A DNA stretch of 47,687 nt from an uncultured Alphaproteobacteria bacterium (GTDB lineage Bacteria; Pseudomonadota; Alphaproteobacteria; Puniceispirillales; Puniceispirillaceae), in NCBI GenBank assembly GCA_937924895.1, contig CALEYP010000090.1, forward strand, positions 1-47,687, given 5' to 3'. Both the position numbers and the translations under genes were made by a program. Numbering within the stretch: the first letter of the stretch is position 1; each line of letters begins with the position of its first letter. This document shows, piece after piece, positions 33,870 to 42,921 of the stretch. Below the pieces are notes generated by a model. It searched no databases. It saw nothing but the letters and a program-made list of their open reading frames with translations, and was not told the DNA's origin.

Positions 33870-34472
33870 ATGGAAACACCTCTTGATCATCTCATCAAAC
33901 GACTAGCGCGCCTACCTGGACTAGGCCCTCGCTCTGCGCGACGTGCCGCCTTATATTTACTGCAAAATCGTCAGACGATGATGATCCCGCTTGCTGAAGA
34001 AATGACAGATGTCGCGCATAAGGTGCGTCATTGCGTTGAATGCGGCAATTTAGATTTACATGATAAATGCAGCATTTGTTTAGATAGCCGCCGTGACCAT
34101 GCCCGTATTTGTGTGATTGAAGATGTCGCTGATTTATGGGCGATGGAGCGGGCAGGGGTATTTGCTGGCACCTATCATGTTTTGGGTGGCACACTCAGCG
34201 CGCTTGATGGCAGAGGCCCTGCTGAATTAGGTATTGATAGGCTCGTGAAACGCGCCGAACAGATTATGGCAGAAACGTCAGAGGGTGAGGTGATTTTGGC
34301 CACATCTGCGACGGTTGATGGCCAGACAACCGCGCATTTCATTGCCGAAAAGCTGATGGCTTGCCAAGTGAAGATCACGAAATTGGCCCATGGCCTCCCT
34401 GTTGGGGGTGAGCTTAATTTCCTTGATGAGGGAACATTGGCGCAAGCCATGCGTGCGCGCACAAACCTCTAA
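33870..34472 (+). CDS. recR: Recombination protein RecR
   Basis: This 200-residue protein works with RecO and RecF to load RecA at gaps. The N-terminal helix-hairpin-helix region has LARLPGLGPRSARRAALYLL. The zinc finger is C55-x2-C58 / C67-x2-C70. The Toprim domain runs from about 80, starting with ICVIEDVADLWAMERAG, and includes YHVLGGTLSALDGRGPAEL. The C-terminal Walker-B-like segment includes THFIAEKL-like AHFIAEKL and ITKLAHGLPVGGELNFLDEGTL. Length and motifs are normal. rmuC converges from eight bases downstream, so two DNA-maintenance genes end here. Confidence 0.95.
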   Translation: METPLDHLIKRLARLPGLGPRSARRAALYLLQNRQTMMIPLAEEMTDVAHKVRHCVECGNLDLHDKCSICLDSRRDHARICVIEDVADLWAMERAGVFAGTYHVLGGTLSALDGRGPAELGIDRLVKRAEQIMAETSEGEVILATSATVDGQTTAHFIAEKLMACQVKITKLAHGLPVGGELNFLDEGTLAQAMRARTNL

Positions 34473-34480
34473 TTACAAAA

Positions 34481-35599
34481 CTAAGATAAGAGGTCTTTTT
34501 GACCAGCAAGGGGGTTAGAGGGCGCGTCTTCAATCACGTCAAATTCCCCAATCTTCTCGCCGCGTCTGGTGATTTTTCCCGTTGAGGTTCGAATATCATC
34601 AATATCTTTCTGCGCTTGGCCGAAATGCCGGCCAAGCTGGTCCACACGCTTATCCAACCGCACCACATCTTCGATTAACTTAATAATCTCTGCCTGAATA
34701 AGGGCGGTTTGTTCACGCATGCGGGCATCACGTAAGATGGCCCGTACCGTATTTAAGGTCGCCATCATTGTTGTAGGCGAGACAATCCACACACGCGCGC
34801 GATAGGACTCTTCGATAATCTGCGGCAGATGCGCATGCAATTCTGCATAGACGGCCTCTGATGGCAGGAACAAACAGGCTGATTCTGCTGTCTCACCAGC
34901 CAAGATATATTTATCAGCGATATCTTTCACATGCCCTTTGACAGCAATCCCTAGTGCTTTTCGGGCCGCTTCTTTACTAGCCTCATCTTCGGCTTGCTGC
35001 AAACGATGCCATGCCTCAAGCGGGAATTTCGCGTCAATCACAATATCCCCTGGCGGGTTCGGCATCAGCAACACACAATCAGCGCGTTTGCCATTGCTGA
35101 GTTGCTGTTGGAATTGATAGGCATTCGGTGGCAGAACAGTCCGCACGAGATTTTCGAGCTGCACCTCCCCAAAGGCCCCTCTTTCTGTCTTGTTAGATAG
35201 GATGTTTTGGAGGCTTGTCACTTGCGTGGCCAACGAGCTGATTTGCTGATTTGCAGCATCAATAACAGCCAAGCGCTCAGCCAGCGATTTCAGATTCTCA
35301 TGTGTGCGTTCGGTTTGTTGATGCAAGGAATGCGAGACTCTGTCTCCCATGGATGCCAGCGCTTTATCTAATCGTTGTGATAGCTCCGCCTCTTGGCGAC
35401 GCATATGGTCTGACAATTGACTTTGGCTTGCCGCTGATTGCTGCGCCAATAATTCAAGCTGCCCCTTGAGACCTGCCAAGGGCTCATCTGATGCCATGCT
35501 GGCAGAGGTTGACTTTCCTTGTCCGGCAGCGCGTCCTATGTAAAAGGCGAACGCTGCACAACCAAAGACCAAAAATAAAATCGCTAACATCTCTATCAT
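34481..35599 (-). CDS. rmuC: RmuC family DNA recombination protein
   Basis: This 372-residue protein has an N-terminal membrane segment (about 2-20), a coiled coil of about residues 45-135 rich in Gln, Ala and Leu, and the RmuC catalytic-like domain (about 140-345) with GAFGEVQLENLVRTVLPPNAY, shown in part, VIDAKFPLEAWHRL, and WIVSPTTMMATLNTVRAILRD. RmuC limits DNA inversions at short inverted repeats, and its core resembles restriction-nuclease folds. The start ATG at 35599 has a modest ribosome site. It converges with recR. Confidence 0.92.
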   Translation of the reverse strand: MIEMLAILFLVFGCAAFAFYIGRAAGQGKSTSASMASDEPLAGLKGQLELLAQQSAASQSQLSDHMRRQEAELSQRLDKALASMGDRVSHSLHQQTERTHENLKSLAERLAVIDAANQQISSLATQVTSLQNILSNKTERGAFGEVQLENLVRTVLPPNAYQFQQQLSNGKRADCVLLMPNPPGDIVIDAKFPLEAWHRLQQAEDEASKEAARKALGIAVKGHVKDIADKYILAGETAESACLFLPSEAVYAELHAHLPQIIEESYRARVWIVSPTTMMATLNTVRAILRDARMREQTALIQAEIIKLIEDVVRLDKRVDQLGRHFGQAQKDIDDIRTSTGKITRRGEKIGEFDVIEDAPSNPLAGQKDLLS

Positions 35600-35719
35600 G
35601 ACGCTATCCTAACGAGGCCAAAGTGATTGATCAAATCATCTTGCCATGCGTGACGTGGGTTTTAACAGCGCGCTGCTTCTGATAGAATGCGGCTGACGAA
35701 AAAGGAAGTGAGAGACGCC

Positions 35720-36220
35720 ATGGCCTTATTACCGATTATTCATGTGCCTGATGATGTGTTACGTCAAACAGCCCAACCTGTCCAAGAAGTCACAGCTGCC
35801 ACACGCAAGCTCTTAGATGATATGGCAGAAACGATGTATGATGCGCCTGGTATCGGGCTAGCAGCCAACCAAGTTGGGTCTCTTGACCGTGTCATCGTCA
35901 TGGATTGCGGGCCAGATGACAGCCCTGAGCTTTGGCGTATGATCAACCCAGAGATTATTTGGGAATCAGACGAGACCTCAACCCTTGAAGAAGGGTGTTT
36001 ATCCATTCCAGGTCATAATGCTGAGGTGGTACGACCAGCAAGTGTGCGTGCGCGCTATATTGATATTGATGGTAAGCCGCAAGAGATGGAAGCAGACGGC
36101 CTGCTGGCGGCCTGTATTCAACATGAAATTGATCATTTAAATGGCGTGTTGTTCATTGACCATCTCTCGCGACTAAAAAAGTCAATGATTTGGAAAAAGG
36201 TGCTGAAAAGCGCACGGTAA
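35720..36220 (+). CDS. def: Peptide deformylase
   Basis: This 166-residue metalloenzyme removes the formyl group from nascent proteins. I use the ATG at 35720, since GAGAG lies upstream and the protein then begins with the typical ALLPIIHVPDDVLR. Motif 1 is GIGLAANQ (44-51), motif 2 EGCLSIPG (91-98) with C93, and motif 3 QHEIDHLNG with H135, E136 and H139. Together these bind the metal and act in catalysis. The gene lies just ahead of fmt and truA on the same strand, the common def-fmt operon. Confidence 0.95.
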   Translation: MALLPIIHVPDDVLRQTAQPVQEVTAATRKLLDDMAETMYDAPGIGLAANQVGSLDRVIVMDCGPDDSPELWRMINPEIIWESDETSTLEEGCLSIPGHNAEVVRPASVRARYIDIDGKPQEMEADGLLAACIQHEIDHLNGVLFIDHLSRLKKSMIWKKVLKSAR

Positions 36221-36242
36221 CATGGCATAGGTGACGGGTGAT

Positions 36243-37196
36243 ATGACGCAAAAGAGATGCCGCATCATTTTTATGGGAAGCCCTGATTTTGCTTGCCCCA
36301 CTTTGCGCCGCTTAGCCGCAGAGCATGATGTTGTTCATATCTTTACCCAGCCTCCGCGTGCCAAAGGACGCGGCATGACAGAACAAAAAACGGCTGTGGC
36401 GCAATGTGGAGAGGCGCTTGGCATCTCAGCAAGCTGGCCGACAAGTCTGAAAGATGAGGCTATACAGGCTGAGCTTGCCTCTTATCAGGCTGATCTGTTT
36501 GTGGTTGTGGCTTATGGTTTGTTATTGCCACAAGCGGTTCTTGATATCCCCCGGCTTGGGTGCCTGAATGGTCATGCATCTCTTTTACCACGCTGGCGCG
36601 GAGCAGCGCCCATTCAACGCGCGATAGAGGCTGGTGACACAGAGACCGGCATCTGTGCCATGATGATGGAAAAGGGACTTGATACAGGGCCTGTGATTCA
36701 TTGTGAGCGCACATCTATCACGCCAGAAGACACCGCCCAGACACTCCATGACAGGCTAGCAGAGATGACAGCCACCTGCCTATCAGATGCCATCTCAGCG
36801 CTGATAGATGGCCGGGCACAACCCCAAACTCAACCAGAAGCGGGTGTGTGTTATGCAGCCAAAATTCATAAATCCGAAGCCGCCCTTGATTTTTCCCAAC
36901 CAGCGGCCGTGCTGCGTGCCAAAATACATGCCTTCACACCGTTCCCAGGCTGCTTCATCGAAGGGGCATCTGGCAAACGGCTAAAATGTCACCAGGCTGA
37001 GGTCAGTGACACTAGGCATGACGCATCAGATGGCACCCTTCTCAGCACCGCGGATGGATTGGAGATTGCCTGTGGCAATCAGAGCGTGCTGCGCCTTACC
37101 CACATTCAGCCTGCCGGCAAATCAATCATGACAGCTGATGAATTTTGCCGTGGCCGGCGCCTTACCATGGGCGAGGGCATAGAGGCACAGCTATAA
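36243..37196 (+). CDS. fmt: Methionyl-tRNA formyltransferase
   Basis: This enzyme puts the formyl group on initiator Met-tRNA. I prefer the ATG at 36243 (317 residues) because the conserved CRIIFMGSPDFACPTL follows at once. A GTG at 36231 would add four residues. Catalytic residues appear in LNGHASLLPRWRGAAPIQRA (Asn and His) and KGLDTGPVI (Asp). The C-terminal OB-type domain begins near HAFTPFPGCFIEG. The stop TAA overlaps the truA start (TAATG). It forms an operon with def upstream and truA downstream. Confidence 0.95.
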   Translation: MTQKRCRIIFMGSPDFACPTLRRLAAEHDVVHIFTQPPRAKGRGMTEQKTAVAQCGEALGISASWPTSLKDEAIQAELASYQADLFVVVAYGLLLPQAVLDIPRLGCLNGHASLLPRWRGAAPIQRAIEAGDTETGICAMMMEKGLDTGPVIHCERTSITPEDTAQTLHDRLAEMTATCLSDAISALIDGRAQPQTQPEAGVCYAAKIHKSEAALDFSQPAAVLRAKIHAFTPFPGCFIEGASGKRLKCHQAEVSDTRHDASDGTLLSTADGLEIACGNQSVLRLTHIQPAGKSIMTADEFCRGRRLTMGEGIEAQL

Positions 37197-37933
37197 TGAA
37201 GCGGTTTTTTATCACGATTGAATATGATGGTACGGGACTAGTTGGCTGGCAGCGCCAAGATAATGGCCCGTCCGTTCAGGAATATTTAGAAGAGGCCGCC
37301 CTGGCCCTGACGGGACAAGCGACACTTATCCAAGGCTCTGGCCGGACTGATGCTGGTGTTCACGCCCTTGGGCAAGTCGCACATCTTGACGTGCCTGACA
37401 AATTTGATGCCAGAGCCGTGATGATGGGTCTCAATGCCAAATGCCAGACAGATAAGGTGCGCGTGTTATCAAGCCGTGAGGTCTCACCTGATATGCATGC
37501 ACGCTTCTCAGCCACCTATCGCGCTTATTTATACCGCATCCTGAATCGGCCGGCCCCAGCGGCATTATTACGACATCACGTATGGCATATTCCACAGCCC
37601 TTGGATGTTGAGGCGATGCAAGAGGCCGCCAATCTTCTAATCGGGTCGCATGATTTTACGAGCTTTCGCGCCAGCATTTGCCAGGCACGCTCACCGGTGC
37701 GGACATTAGATCGCCTCATGGTTTCACGGCAAGGAGATGAAGTTCATATCAGAGCGGAAGCGCGCTCATTCTTACATCACCAGATCCGGAATTTCACTGG
37801 CACGTTGGCGCTTGTAGGGAAGGGGCGATGGACACCGCAAATGGTGCAGGACGCCCTGCTTGCCAAAGACCGCAGCGCCGCAGGACCGACCGCACCCCCG
37901 CAGGGGCTATATCTCACTGATATCCGGTTCTAG
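37196..37933 (+). CDS. truA: tRNA pseudouridine(38-40) synthase
   Basis: This 245-residue enzyme makes pseudouridine at positions 38-40 of the tRNA anticodon arm. The start is the ATG at 37196, overlapping the fmt stop, with GAGG upstream. A longer frame beginning at 37145 would overlap fmt coding sequence. The N-terminus FFITIEYDGTGLVGWQRQ is typical, the catalytic aspartate is D52 in GSGRTDAGVHALGQ, and FHARFSA-type MHARFSATYRAYLYRI and FLHHQIRNFTGTLALVGKG are further family segments. A membrane-protein gene converges three bases after the stop. Confidence 0.95.
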   Translation: MKRFFITIEYDGTGLVGWQRQDNGPSVQEYLEEAALALTGQATLIQGSGRTDAGVHALGQVAHLDVPDKFDARAVMMGLNAKCQTDKVRVLSSREVSPDMHARFSATYRAYLYRILNRPAPAALLRHHVWHIPQPLDVEAMQEAANLLIGSHDFTSFRASICQARSPVRTLDRLMVSRQGDEVHIRAEARSFLHHQIRNFTGTLALVGKGRWTPQMVQDALLAKDRSAAGPTAPPQGLYLTDIRF

Positions 37934-37936
37934 GGC

Positions 37937-38485
37937 CTAGCTTATCGGGAGAATATCGCCTGCTGCCATATTGATAACACCATCAAGCAGGATACGGGCG
38001 AGAATGAACCCCACGGCAAGTCCGCCAGAAATACGCATCTCGTCACGGATCAAACGCCACGTGCGATACAGGATCCAAATCACCACAGGGATAACAGCCA
38101 AATGAAAATTACTCTGTGGGATCATCAACACAATAAGAGCGATGGCGCCAAATATTATGGCTTGAAAGGCCGTCAGCCATAAATAAGGAATGATGAAAGC
38201 AAGAAAGCGATCTTCCTTTTCGATCCGTTTCATCAAAAACGCTACAAGCAACACATAGCCGACAGACGATACCAATGCCACGAGCGAGATTTTGGCAAAG
38301 GCTAAGGGTGAGACAAAAGTTGTGGCAAAGCTTGTCGCCACAATATGGATAATCCATCCACCCCAAATGGCCTGCCAAAATGACGGCCTATCAATCACAA
38401 ATAGGTCAGCAGGCTGTCCTCTGCCAAAGGCATAGGCCGCGGCAGACCGTAACTGGGCCAACATGATCATCGGTGATAAATTCAT
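37937..38485 (-). CDS. Uncharacterised multi-pass membrane protein
   Basis: This 182-residue protein is not recognised with confidence. It has about five hydrophobic segments (roughly residues 38-60, 66-85, 94-118, 121-145 and 155-175) and short soluble ends. The general layout recalls Yip1-type membrane proteins, but I cannot name conserved residues to support that. It overlaps dapE by four bases, so it is translationally coupled to the lysine genes, and it is the last gene of the long minus-strand cluster. The call as a real gene is supported by that coupling, by the hydrophobic pattern and by the lack of a better frame. Confidence 0.7.
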   Translation of the reverse strand: MNLSPMIMLAQLRSAAAYAFGRGQPADLFVIDRPSFWQAIWGGWIIHIVATSFATTFVSPLAFAKISLVALVSSVGYVLLVAFLMKRIEKEDRFLAFIIPYLWLTAFQAIIFGAIALIVLMIPQSNFHLAVIPVVIWILYRTWRLIRDEMRISGGLAVGFILARILLDGVINMAAGDILPIS

Positions 38486-39657
38486 GACGCCTCACAGCTG
38501 ATACGTAAAAAGCTTGTATAGATCGCGGCGAGGGTATCAATATCCTCAACTGCGACATGCTCATCAATTTGATGCATGGTTTGCCCAACCAAACCAAATT
38601 CAGCAACAGGGCAAATATGACAGATGAAACGCGCATCTGATGTGCCACCACCTGTTGAGAGCGAGGCTTGACGTCCGGTATGGGCCTCAATCGCTGATTG
38701 CAGCGCGGCAATTGGGGCACCCGGCTCTGTCACAAAGGGGTGGGCATTGCATACCCATTCAATCTCATAGCTTGTGCCAGTCTCATCAGCGATGCGCGTG
38801 AAATGCTCATTCAGCCATCCCATCAGGCTATCTTGGCTATGTTCGGTATTAAAGCGGATATTAAATTGGCCAAAGGCACGGTTCGGAATAACATTGCCCG
38901 CGGCATCAGGGATCTGCAAATCAACAATCTGCGCCATGGTGGGGTCAAAATGATCATTCCCACCATCAAGTGCCGCTGAATTAACAGGCGCGAGCATAGC
39001 AAGCAAAGCTGGCACAGGATTATTAGCAAGATGCGGGTATGCCACATGACCTTGGGTGCCGACAACCGTGAGCTTACCCGTCAAAGAGCCACGTCTGCCA
39101 TTTTTAATGACCTCGCCCATTTCGGTTGGGTTTGTCGGCTCCCCCACAAGACAGAAATCAGGCGTAATTTGTTGCTGCTGCATCCATTGGACCATTTTCA
39201 CGGTGCCATGGATGGCATCAGCTTCCTCATCACCTGTTATAATGAGGCTAAGAGGGCCTGTCTTAATACCTTGGCTATCTGCCTCTTTTATCGCTGCGAT
39301 GAAACAAGCGATACCGCCCTTCATATCAGCTGTGCCACGGCCATAAAGACGCCCGTCTGAAATAGCGCCTTGGAAAGGACCAAACTGCCAGGCTGCTTCA
39401 TCACCAACAGGCACCACATCTGTATGACCCGCAAAAGCCAAATGCGGCGCAGCGCCATCATCTCTGGCAGGACGAAAGGCATAGAGGTTCTGGATGCGCG
39501 CAGCCCCCTCACCAAAAGGAAGCCATGCCACATCAAAGCCGAGTTGTGTTAACTCTGCTTCTAATAAAGTCAGCGCCCCCCCTTCGGCAGGTGTCACAGA
39601 CGGGCACATCACAAGGCGCCGTGTCAAATCTACCGCATAGGAAAGGGAGGCTGTCAT
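38482..39657 (-). CDS. dapE: Succinyl-diaminopimelate desuccinylase
   Basis: This 391-residue di-zinc M20 hydrolase makes LL-diaminopimelate for lysine and peptidoglycan. Metal ligands and catalytic residues appear in FAGHTDVVPVGD, YGRGTADMKGGIA, ITGDEEADAIHG and VGEPTN. The dimerisation domain lies at about 180-295 with RFNTEHS and HGLTVSG-like segments. The C-terminal GGGTSDARFI and GLVGQTMHQIDE match DapE specifically. It follows dapD by four bases. The order dapD-dapE is an ordinary lysine operon arrangement. Confidence 0.95.
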   Translation of the reverse strand: MTASLSYAVDLTRRLVMCPSVTPAEGGALTLLEAELTQLGFDVAWLPFGEGAARIQNLYAFRPARDDGAAPHLAFAGHTDVVPVGDEAAWQFGPFQGAISDGRLYGRGTADMKGGIACFIAAIKEADSQGIKTGPLSLIITGDEEADAIHGTVKMVQWMQQQQITPDFCLVGEPTNPTEMGEVIKNGRRGSLTGKLTVVGTQGHVAYPHLANNPVPALLAMLAPVNSAALDGGNDHFDPTMAQIVDLQIPDAAGNVIPNRAFGQFNIRFNTEHSQDSLMGWLNEHFTRIADETGTSYEIEWVCNAHPFVTEPGAPIAALQSAIEAHTGRQASLSTGGGTSDARFICHICPVAEFGLVGQTMHQIDEHVAVEDIDTLAAIYTSFLRISCEAS

Positions 39658-39661
39658 GGGT

Positions 39662-40522
39662 TTAGTCTCTTAGCAAATCATTCACAGATGTCTTGGAGCG
39701 TGTCTTTTCATCAACTTGCTTGATGATGACCGCACAAGAGAGTGATGGGCCAGGCGTGCCATCTGCCAGAGGCTTGCCAGGCAATGACCCAGGCACAACT
39801 ACAGAATAAGCTGGCACACGTCCCATATGAACTTCGCCAGTCACACGGTTTACAATCTTTGTAGAAGCACCAATAAAGACGCCCATTGAAAGCACAGCGC
39901 CTTCTTCCACAACAACGCCTTCAACCACCTCAGAGCGTGCCCCGATAAAGCAGTTATCTTCAATAATCACAGGTCCTGCTTGAAGAGGCTCTAGCACACC
40001 GCCAATACCAGCGCCGCCAGAGAGATGCACATTCTTCCCAATTTGCGCACAGGAACCGACAGTGGCCCATGTATCAACCATGGTTCCCTCAGCCACATAA
40101 GCACCGAGATTCACAAAGCTAGGCATCAATACCACAGAAGGCGCAATGTAGGCTGATTGGCGCACAATAGACCCAGGCACAGCGCGGAACCCAGCCGCGC
40201 TAAACCGGTCAGCATCCCATCCAGAGAATTTTGATGGTACCTTATCCCACCAGACAGAGGCACCAGCGTCCGGATGACCAGCGCCGCCATCCATCACGAC
40301 CATATCATTCAAGCGGAATGATAAAAGAACCGCCTTCTTTAACCACTGATTCACTTGCCATTGGTGATTACCAAGTGGCTCAGCAACGCGTGCCTCGCCT
40401 GAATCCATCATCGCAAGGGCCGCATTAACAGCGTCACGCACATCGCCTTGTGTCCCTGCATTAATGTTGTCTCTATCGTCAAATGCCTGATCAATCAGGC
40501 TTGCTAGTGCTTTTTTATCCAT
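39662..40522 (-). CDS. dapD: Tetrahydrodipicolinate N-succinyltransferase
   Basis: This 286-residue trimeric enzyme succinylates tetrahydrodipicolinate in the diaminopimelate pathway. The left-handed beta-helix shows hexapeptide repeats in about 105-235, including FVNLGAYVAEGTMVDTWATVGS (part: VNLGAYVAEGTMVD), CAQIGKNVHLSGGAGIGGVLEP and DNCFIGARSEVVEG. The C-terminal SLSCAVIIKQVDEKTRSKTSVN is the DapD ending. Length is slightly above the average of 274. It lies between the HAD gene and dapE on the same strand. The motifs identify it clearly. Confidence 0.96.
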   Translation of the reverse strand: MDKKALASLIDQAFDDRDNINAGTQGDVRDAVNAALAMMDSGEARVAEPLGNHQWQVNQWLKKAVLLSFRLNDMVVMDGGAGHPDAGASVWWDKVPSKFSGWDADRFSAAGFRAVPGSIVRQSAYIAPSVVLMPSFVNLGAYVAEGTMVDTWATVGSCAQIGKNVHLSGGAGIGGVLEPLQAGPVIIEDNCFIGARSEVVEGVVVEEGAVLSMGVFIGASTKIVNRVTGEVHMGRVPAYSVVVPGSLPGKPLADGTPGPSLSCAVIIKQVDEKTRSKTSVNDLLRD

Positions 40523-40553
40523 GTTTCATTTCCTACCCTGTGGGTTAGCGGCC

Positions 40554-41243
40554 TTAGGCCGATAAAATATCCATCAGACATGTTTTTAGATCGGTTGACT
40601 TGTAATGTATATAATCTTTGTCAGACCCTTCTCTTGCCCATTCATGATCATGCTCAAGCCAGATTGTGGCCATCCCCAATTTTGCCGCTGATTCTAAATT
40701 CACCGCCATATCTTCGATCATCACGGATGACGTCGGGTCACATTTTGCAGCGCCAAGAAACAATTCATAAGGTCGCATCGCTGGCTTTGGCTCTAGATCA
40801 GCTTGGACAATATCAAAAATCACTTCAAAATGGTGCCGCAAACCAAAGGCGCCAAGAATATTATCCGCATGTGCCACAGTGCCATTCGTAAAGATATGTT
40901 TGCGACCCGGCAATGCCGCCAAAAGCTTATCTAATTCTTCATCATGCGAGATATCGCTGAGGTCGATATCATGCACATATGACAAGAACCCGTCAGGGGC
41001 CATGCCATATTCATGAATAAGCCCATGCATCGTGGTACCATATTCACGGAATAATCTTGTCTTTAACGTCGCTGCTTCATCATGATCAATTTTGAAATGA
41101 TCTGCGAGGTAATCTGTCATCTTCTGGGCCACACGAGCAAATAAATTCGACGCCGCAGGATAGATAGTATTATCAAGATCAAAGACCCAGTCAGTCACCT
41201 TAGCGGGGTCTAGCGTGGTAAGAGGCGCAGAAACAGATGACAT
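40554..41243 (-). CDS. HAD-type pyrimidine 5'-nucleotidase-like phosphatase
   Basis: This 229-residue protein belongs to the HAD superfamily. Motif I is VFDLDNTIYP with the nucleophile aspartate, motif II is HIFTNGT, motif III includes LEPKPAM, and motif IV is SSVMIEDMAVNLESAA. The DNTIYP form and the cap between motifs I and II match the SDT1-like pyrimidine 5'-nucleotidase group, which dephosphorylates nucleotides and some cofactors. The substrate is unproven. It is placed between argB and dapD in the lysine/arginine region, a position I recall in other Alphaproteobacteria. The stop codon lies inside a small hairpin CGGCC-TAA-GGCCG. Confidence 0.85.
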   Translation of the reverse strand: MSSVSAPLTTLDPAKVTDWVFDLDNTIYPAASNLFARVAQKMTDYLADHFKIDHDEAATLKTRLFREYGTTMHGLIHEYGMAPDGFLSYVHDIDLSDISHDEELDKLLAALPGRKHIFTNGTVAHADNILGAFGLRHHFEVIFDIVQADLEPKPAMRPYELFLGAAKCDPTSSVMIEDMAVNLESAAKLGMATIWLEHDHEWAREGSDKDYIHYKSTDLKTCLMDILSA

Positions 41244-41314
41244 GAATGATACCCTTATGAAACAAATAAATCATATAACGCGTTCAAGGATGGCTCCCTG
41301 CTACTCTCTTTGAT

Positions 41315-42199
41315 TTAGTCTTTGGTGATTAATGTGCCAATCCCATGTTCGGTAAATAATTCGACCAAAACAGCGTGTGGCGCTCTGCCATCCATGATAA
41401 CAGCGGCCTCTGCCCCCTCTTCGACGGCTTTGATACAGGTTTCAACCTTCGGGATCATACCACCGCTGACCGTACCATCAGCGATTAATGCCCGGGCACC
41501 TTGCAAATTCACATGATGGATGAGCGCCCCATCCTTATCGAGGATACCAGCAACATCTGATAACATCAGCAACCTTGTAGCCCCCATGGCACCAGCCACA
41601 GCCCCTGCTGCCGTATCAGCATTTATATTATAGGTCATACCATCATCACCAAGGCCCGTGGGCGCCACAACTGGCATGAGGTCATGATCCATAAGAGCCT
41701 TAATAACCGTGATATCAACTGAATCAGGTTCACCGACATAACCAAGATCGGCACTACCTGACAATTTGCGGGCTTTGATGAGATTAGCATCCTTACCAGA
41801 AATACCAACAGCCTGCCCGCCAGCCTTGGCAATTGCCGCAACTAGCGCTTTGTTGATACCACCAGCCAACACCATTTCCACAACTGAAATGGTGGCTTCA
41901 TCTGTCACACGTAGCCCATCGACAAAATTTGATTCAATTTCTAACCGGTTCAGCATAGAACCAATTTGCGGCCCGCCCCCATGCACAATCACAGGCTTGG
42001 TGCCAACCTGACGTAGCAAAACCATATCCGCGGCAAAGCTATCAACAAAGGCTTGCTCGCCCATGGCATGGCCACCAAATTTAATCGTGATAGCCTTGCC
42101 AGCATAGCGACGCATAAAAGGCAGAGCTTCAATCAATAAGCCTGCTTTTTCGAGCCATGAATCGGCTTGTTCTTGCATGGTATTTTCTGTCGTCCCCAT
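41315..42199 (-). CDS. argB: Acetylglutamate kinase
   Basis: This 294-residue enzyme phosphorylates N-acetylglutamate in the second step of arginine synthesis. Family signatures are TIKFGGHAMG, VIVHGGGPQIG, LRVTDEATISVVEMVLAG, VGISGKDANLI, NINADTAAGAVA, LMLSDVAGIL and ISGGMIPKV-like VSGGMIPKVETC. The start ATG at 42199 has AGGAT upstream. An N-terminal helix of the kind that makes the arginine-sensitive hexamer is present (residues about 8-28), suggesting feedback inhibition by arginine. It lies 56 bases after the engB stop. Confidence 0.96.
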   Translation of the reverse strand: MGTTENTMQEQADSWLEKAGLLIEALPFMRRYAGKAITIKFGGHAMGEQAFVDSFAADMVLLRQVGTKPVIVHGGGPQIGSMLNRLEIESNFVDGLRVTDEATISVVEMVLAGGINKALVAAIAKAGGQAVGISGKDANLIKARKLSGSADLGYVGEPDSVDITVIKALMDHDLMPVVAPTGLGDDGMTYNINADTAAGAVAGAMGATRLLMLSDVAGILDKDGALIHHVNLQGARALIADGTVSGGMIPKVETCIKAVEEGAEAAVIMDGRAPHAVLVELFTEHGIGTLITKD

Positions 42200-42255
42200 G
42201 GTGGCTATCCTATTCTCTTATCTGACAGCATATTTTAATGTCTAATCTATCGGGA

Positions 42256-42894
42256 CTAGCGTGGGTCCGCAAGCGCAGCGATATGAGCCCGTAATTCGGC
42301 AACACCTCGCCCTTCCTGCGACGAGGTCACAAAAATATGCGGAAAAGCTGCCACATGTTTGGCGGCTTCTTCACTTGTCTCTTGATAGATTTTGGCCAAA
42401 GCAGCTGGTTTCATTTTATCAGCCTTAGTGAGGATAATGGCCCAAGAGACCGCGGATTCATCCAGTAGATCCATGATTAGGCGATCACCTTTGCCAATCC
42501 CTCTACGGCAGTCGATTAACAACATAACACGTTGCAAAGTCTGACGACCCACCAAGAATTTACGTGTTAATTTTGACCAGGCTTCAATATCTGTCTTTGG
42601 GGCTGAGGCATAACCATAACCTGGCAAATCCACAAGATTGAGGCGATCTGCCAGATTAAAGAAAATAAGCTGCCGTGTACGGCCTGGCGTTTGTGATGTC
42701 CTGGCCAGAGTCTTGCGACCAGTGAGTGCATTCACCAATGAGGATTTTCCCACATTTGAACGCCCCGCAAAGGCAATCTCTGCCCGTTCCATCGGCGCCA
42801 AATTGGACAGGCTGTTAGAGGCAGCAATAAATTGGCATTCCCCAGCAAATAATAGCCGTCCTGCCTCTATTTCTGCCTCTGTCAGACTATCCAT
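42256..42894 (-). CDS. engB: Ribosome biogenesis GTPase EngB/YsxC/YihA
   Basis: This 212-residue GTPase supports large ribosomal subunit assembly. The P-loop is GRSNVGKS (44-51), the G2 region includes ARTSQTPGRTRQL, G3 is DLPGYGYA, and G4 is LTKADKM. The C-terminal SSQEGRGVAEL carries G5. Length is normal. The gene lies 27 bases after yidC and belongs to the rpmH-rnpA-yidD-yidC-engB string. Confidence 0.96.
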   Translation of the reverse strand: MDSLTEAEIEAGRLLFAGECQFIAASNSLSNLAPMERAEIAFAGRSNVGKSSLVNALTGRKTLARTSQTPGRTRQLIFFNLADRLNLVDLPGYGYASAPKTDIEAWSKLTRKFLVGRQTLQRVMLLIDCRRGIGKGDRLIMDLLDESAVSWAIILTKADKMKPAALAKIYQETSEEAAKHVAAFPHIFVTSSQEGRGVAELRAHIAALADPR

Positions 42895-42921
42895 CTTGAT
42901 GCTCCTATCACAGCGCCGCCC

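Noticed and set aside
40549..40561. Hairpin CGGCC-TTA-GGCCG at the end of the HAD gene, considered as a terminator
   Set aside because: No T-run follows on the transcribed strand, and the stem overlaps the stop codon. dapD follows closely on the same strand, so termination here would be unexpected.
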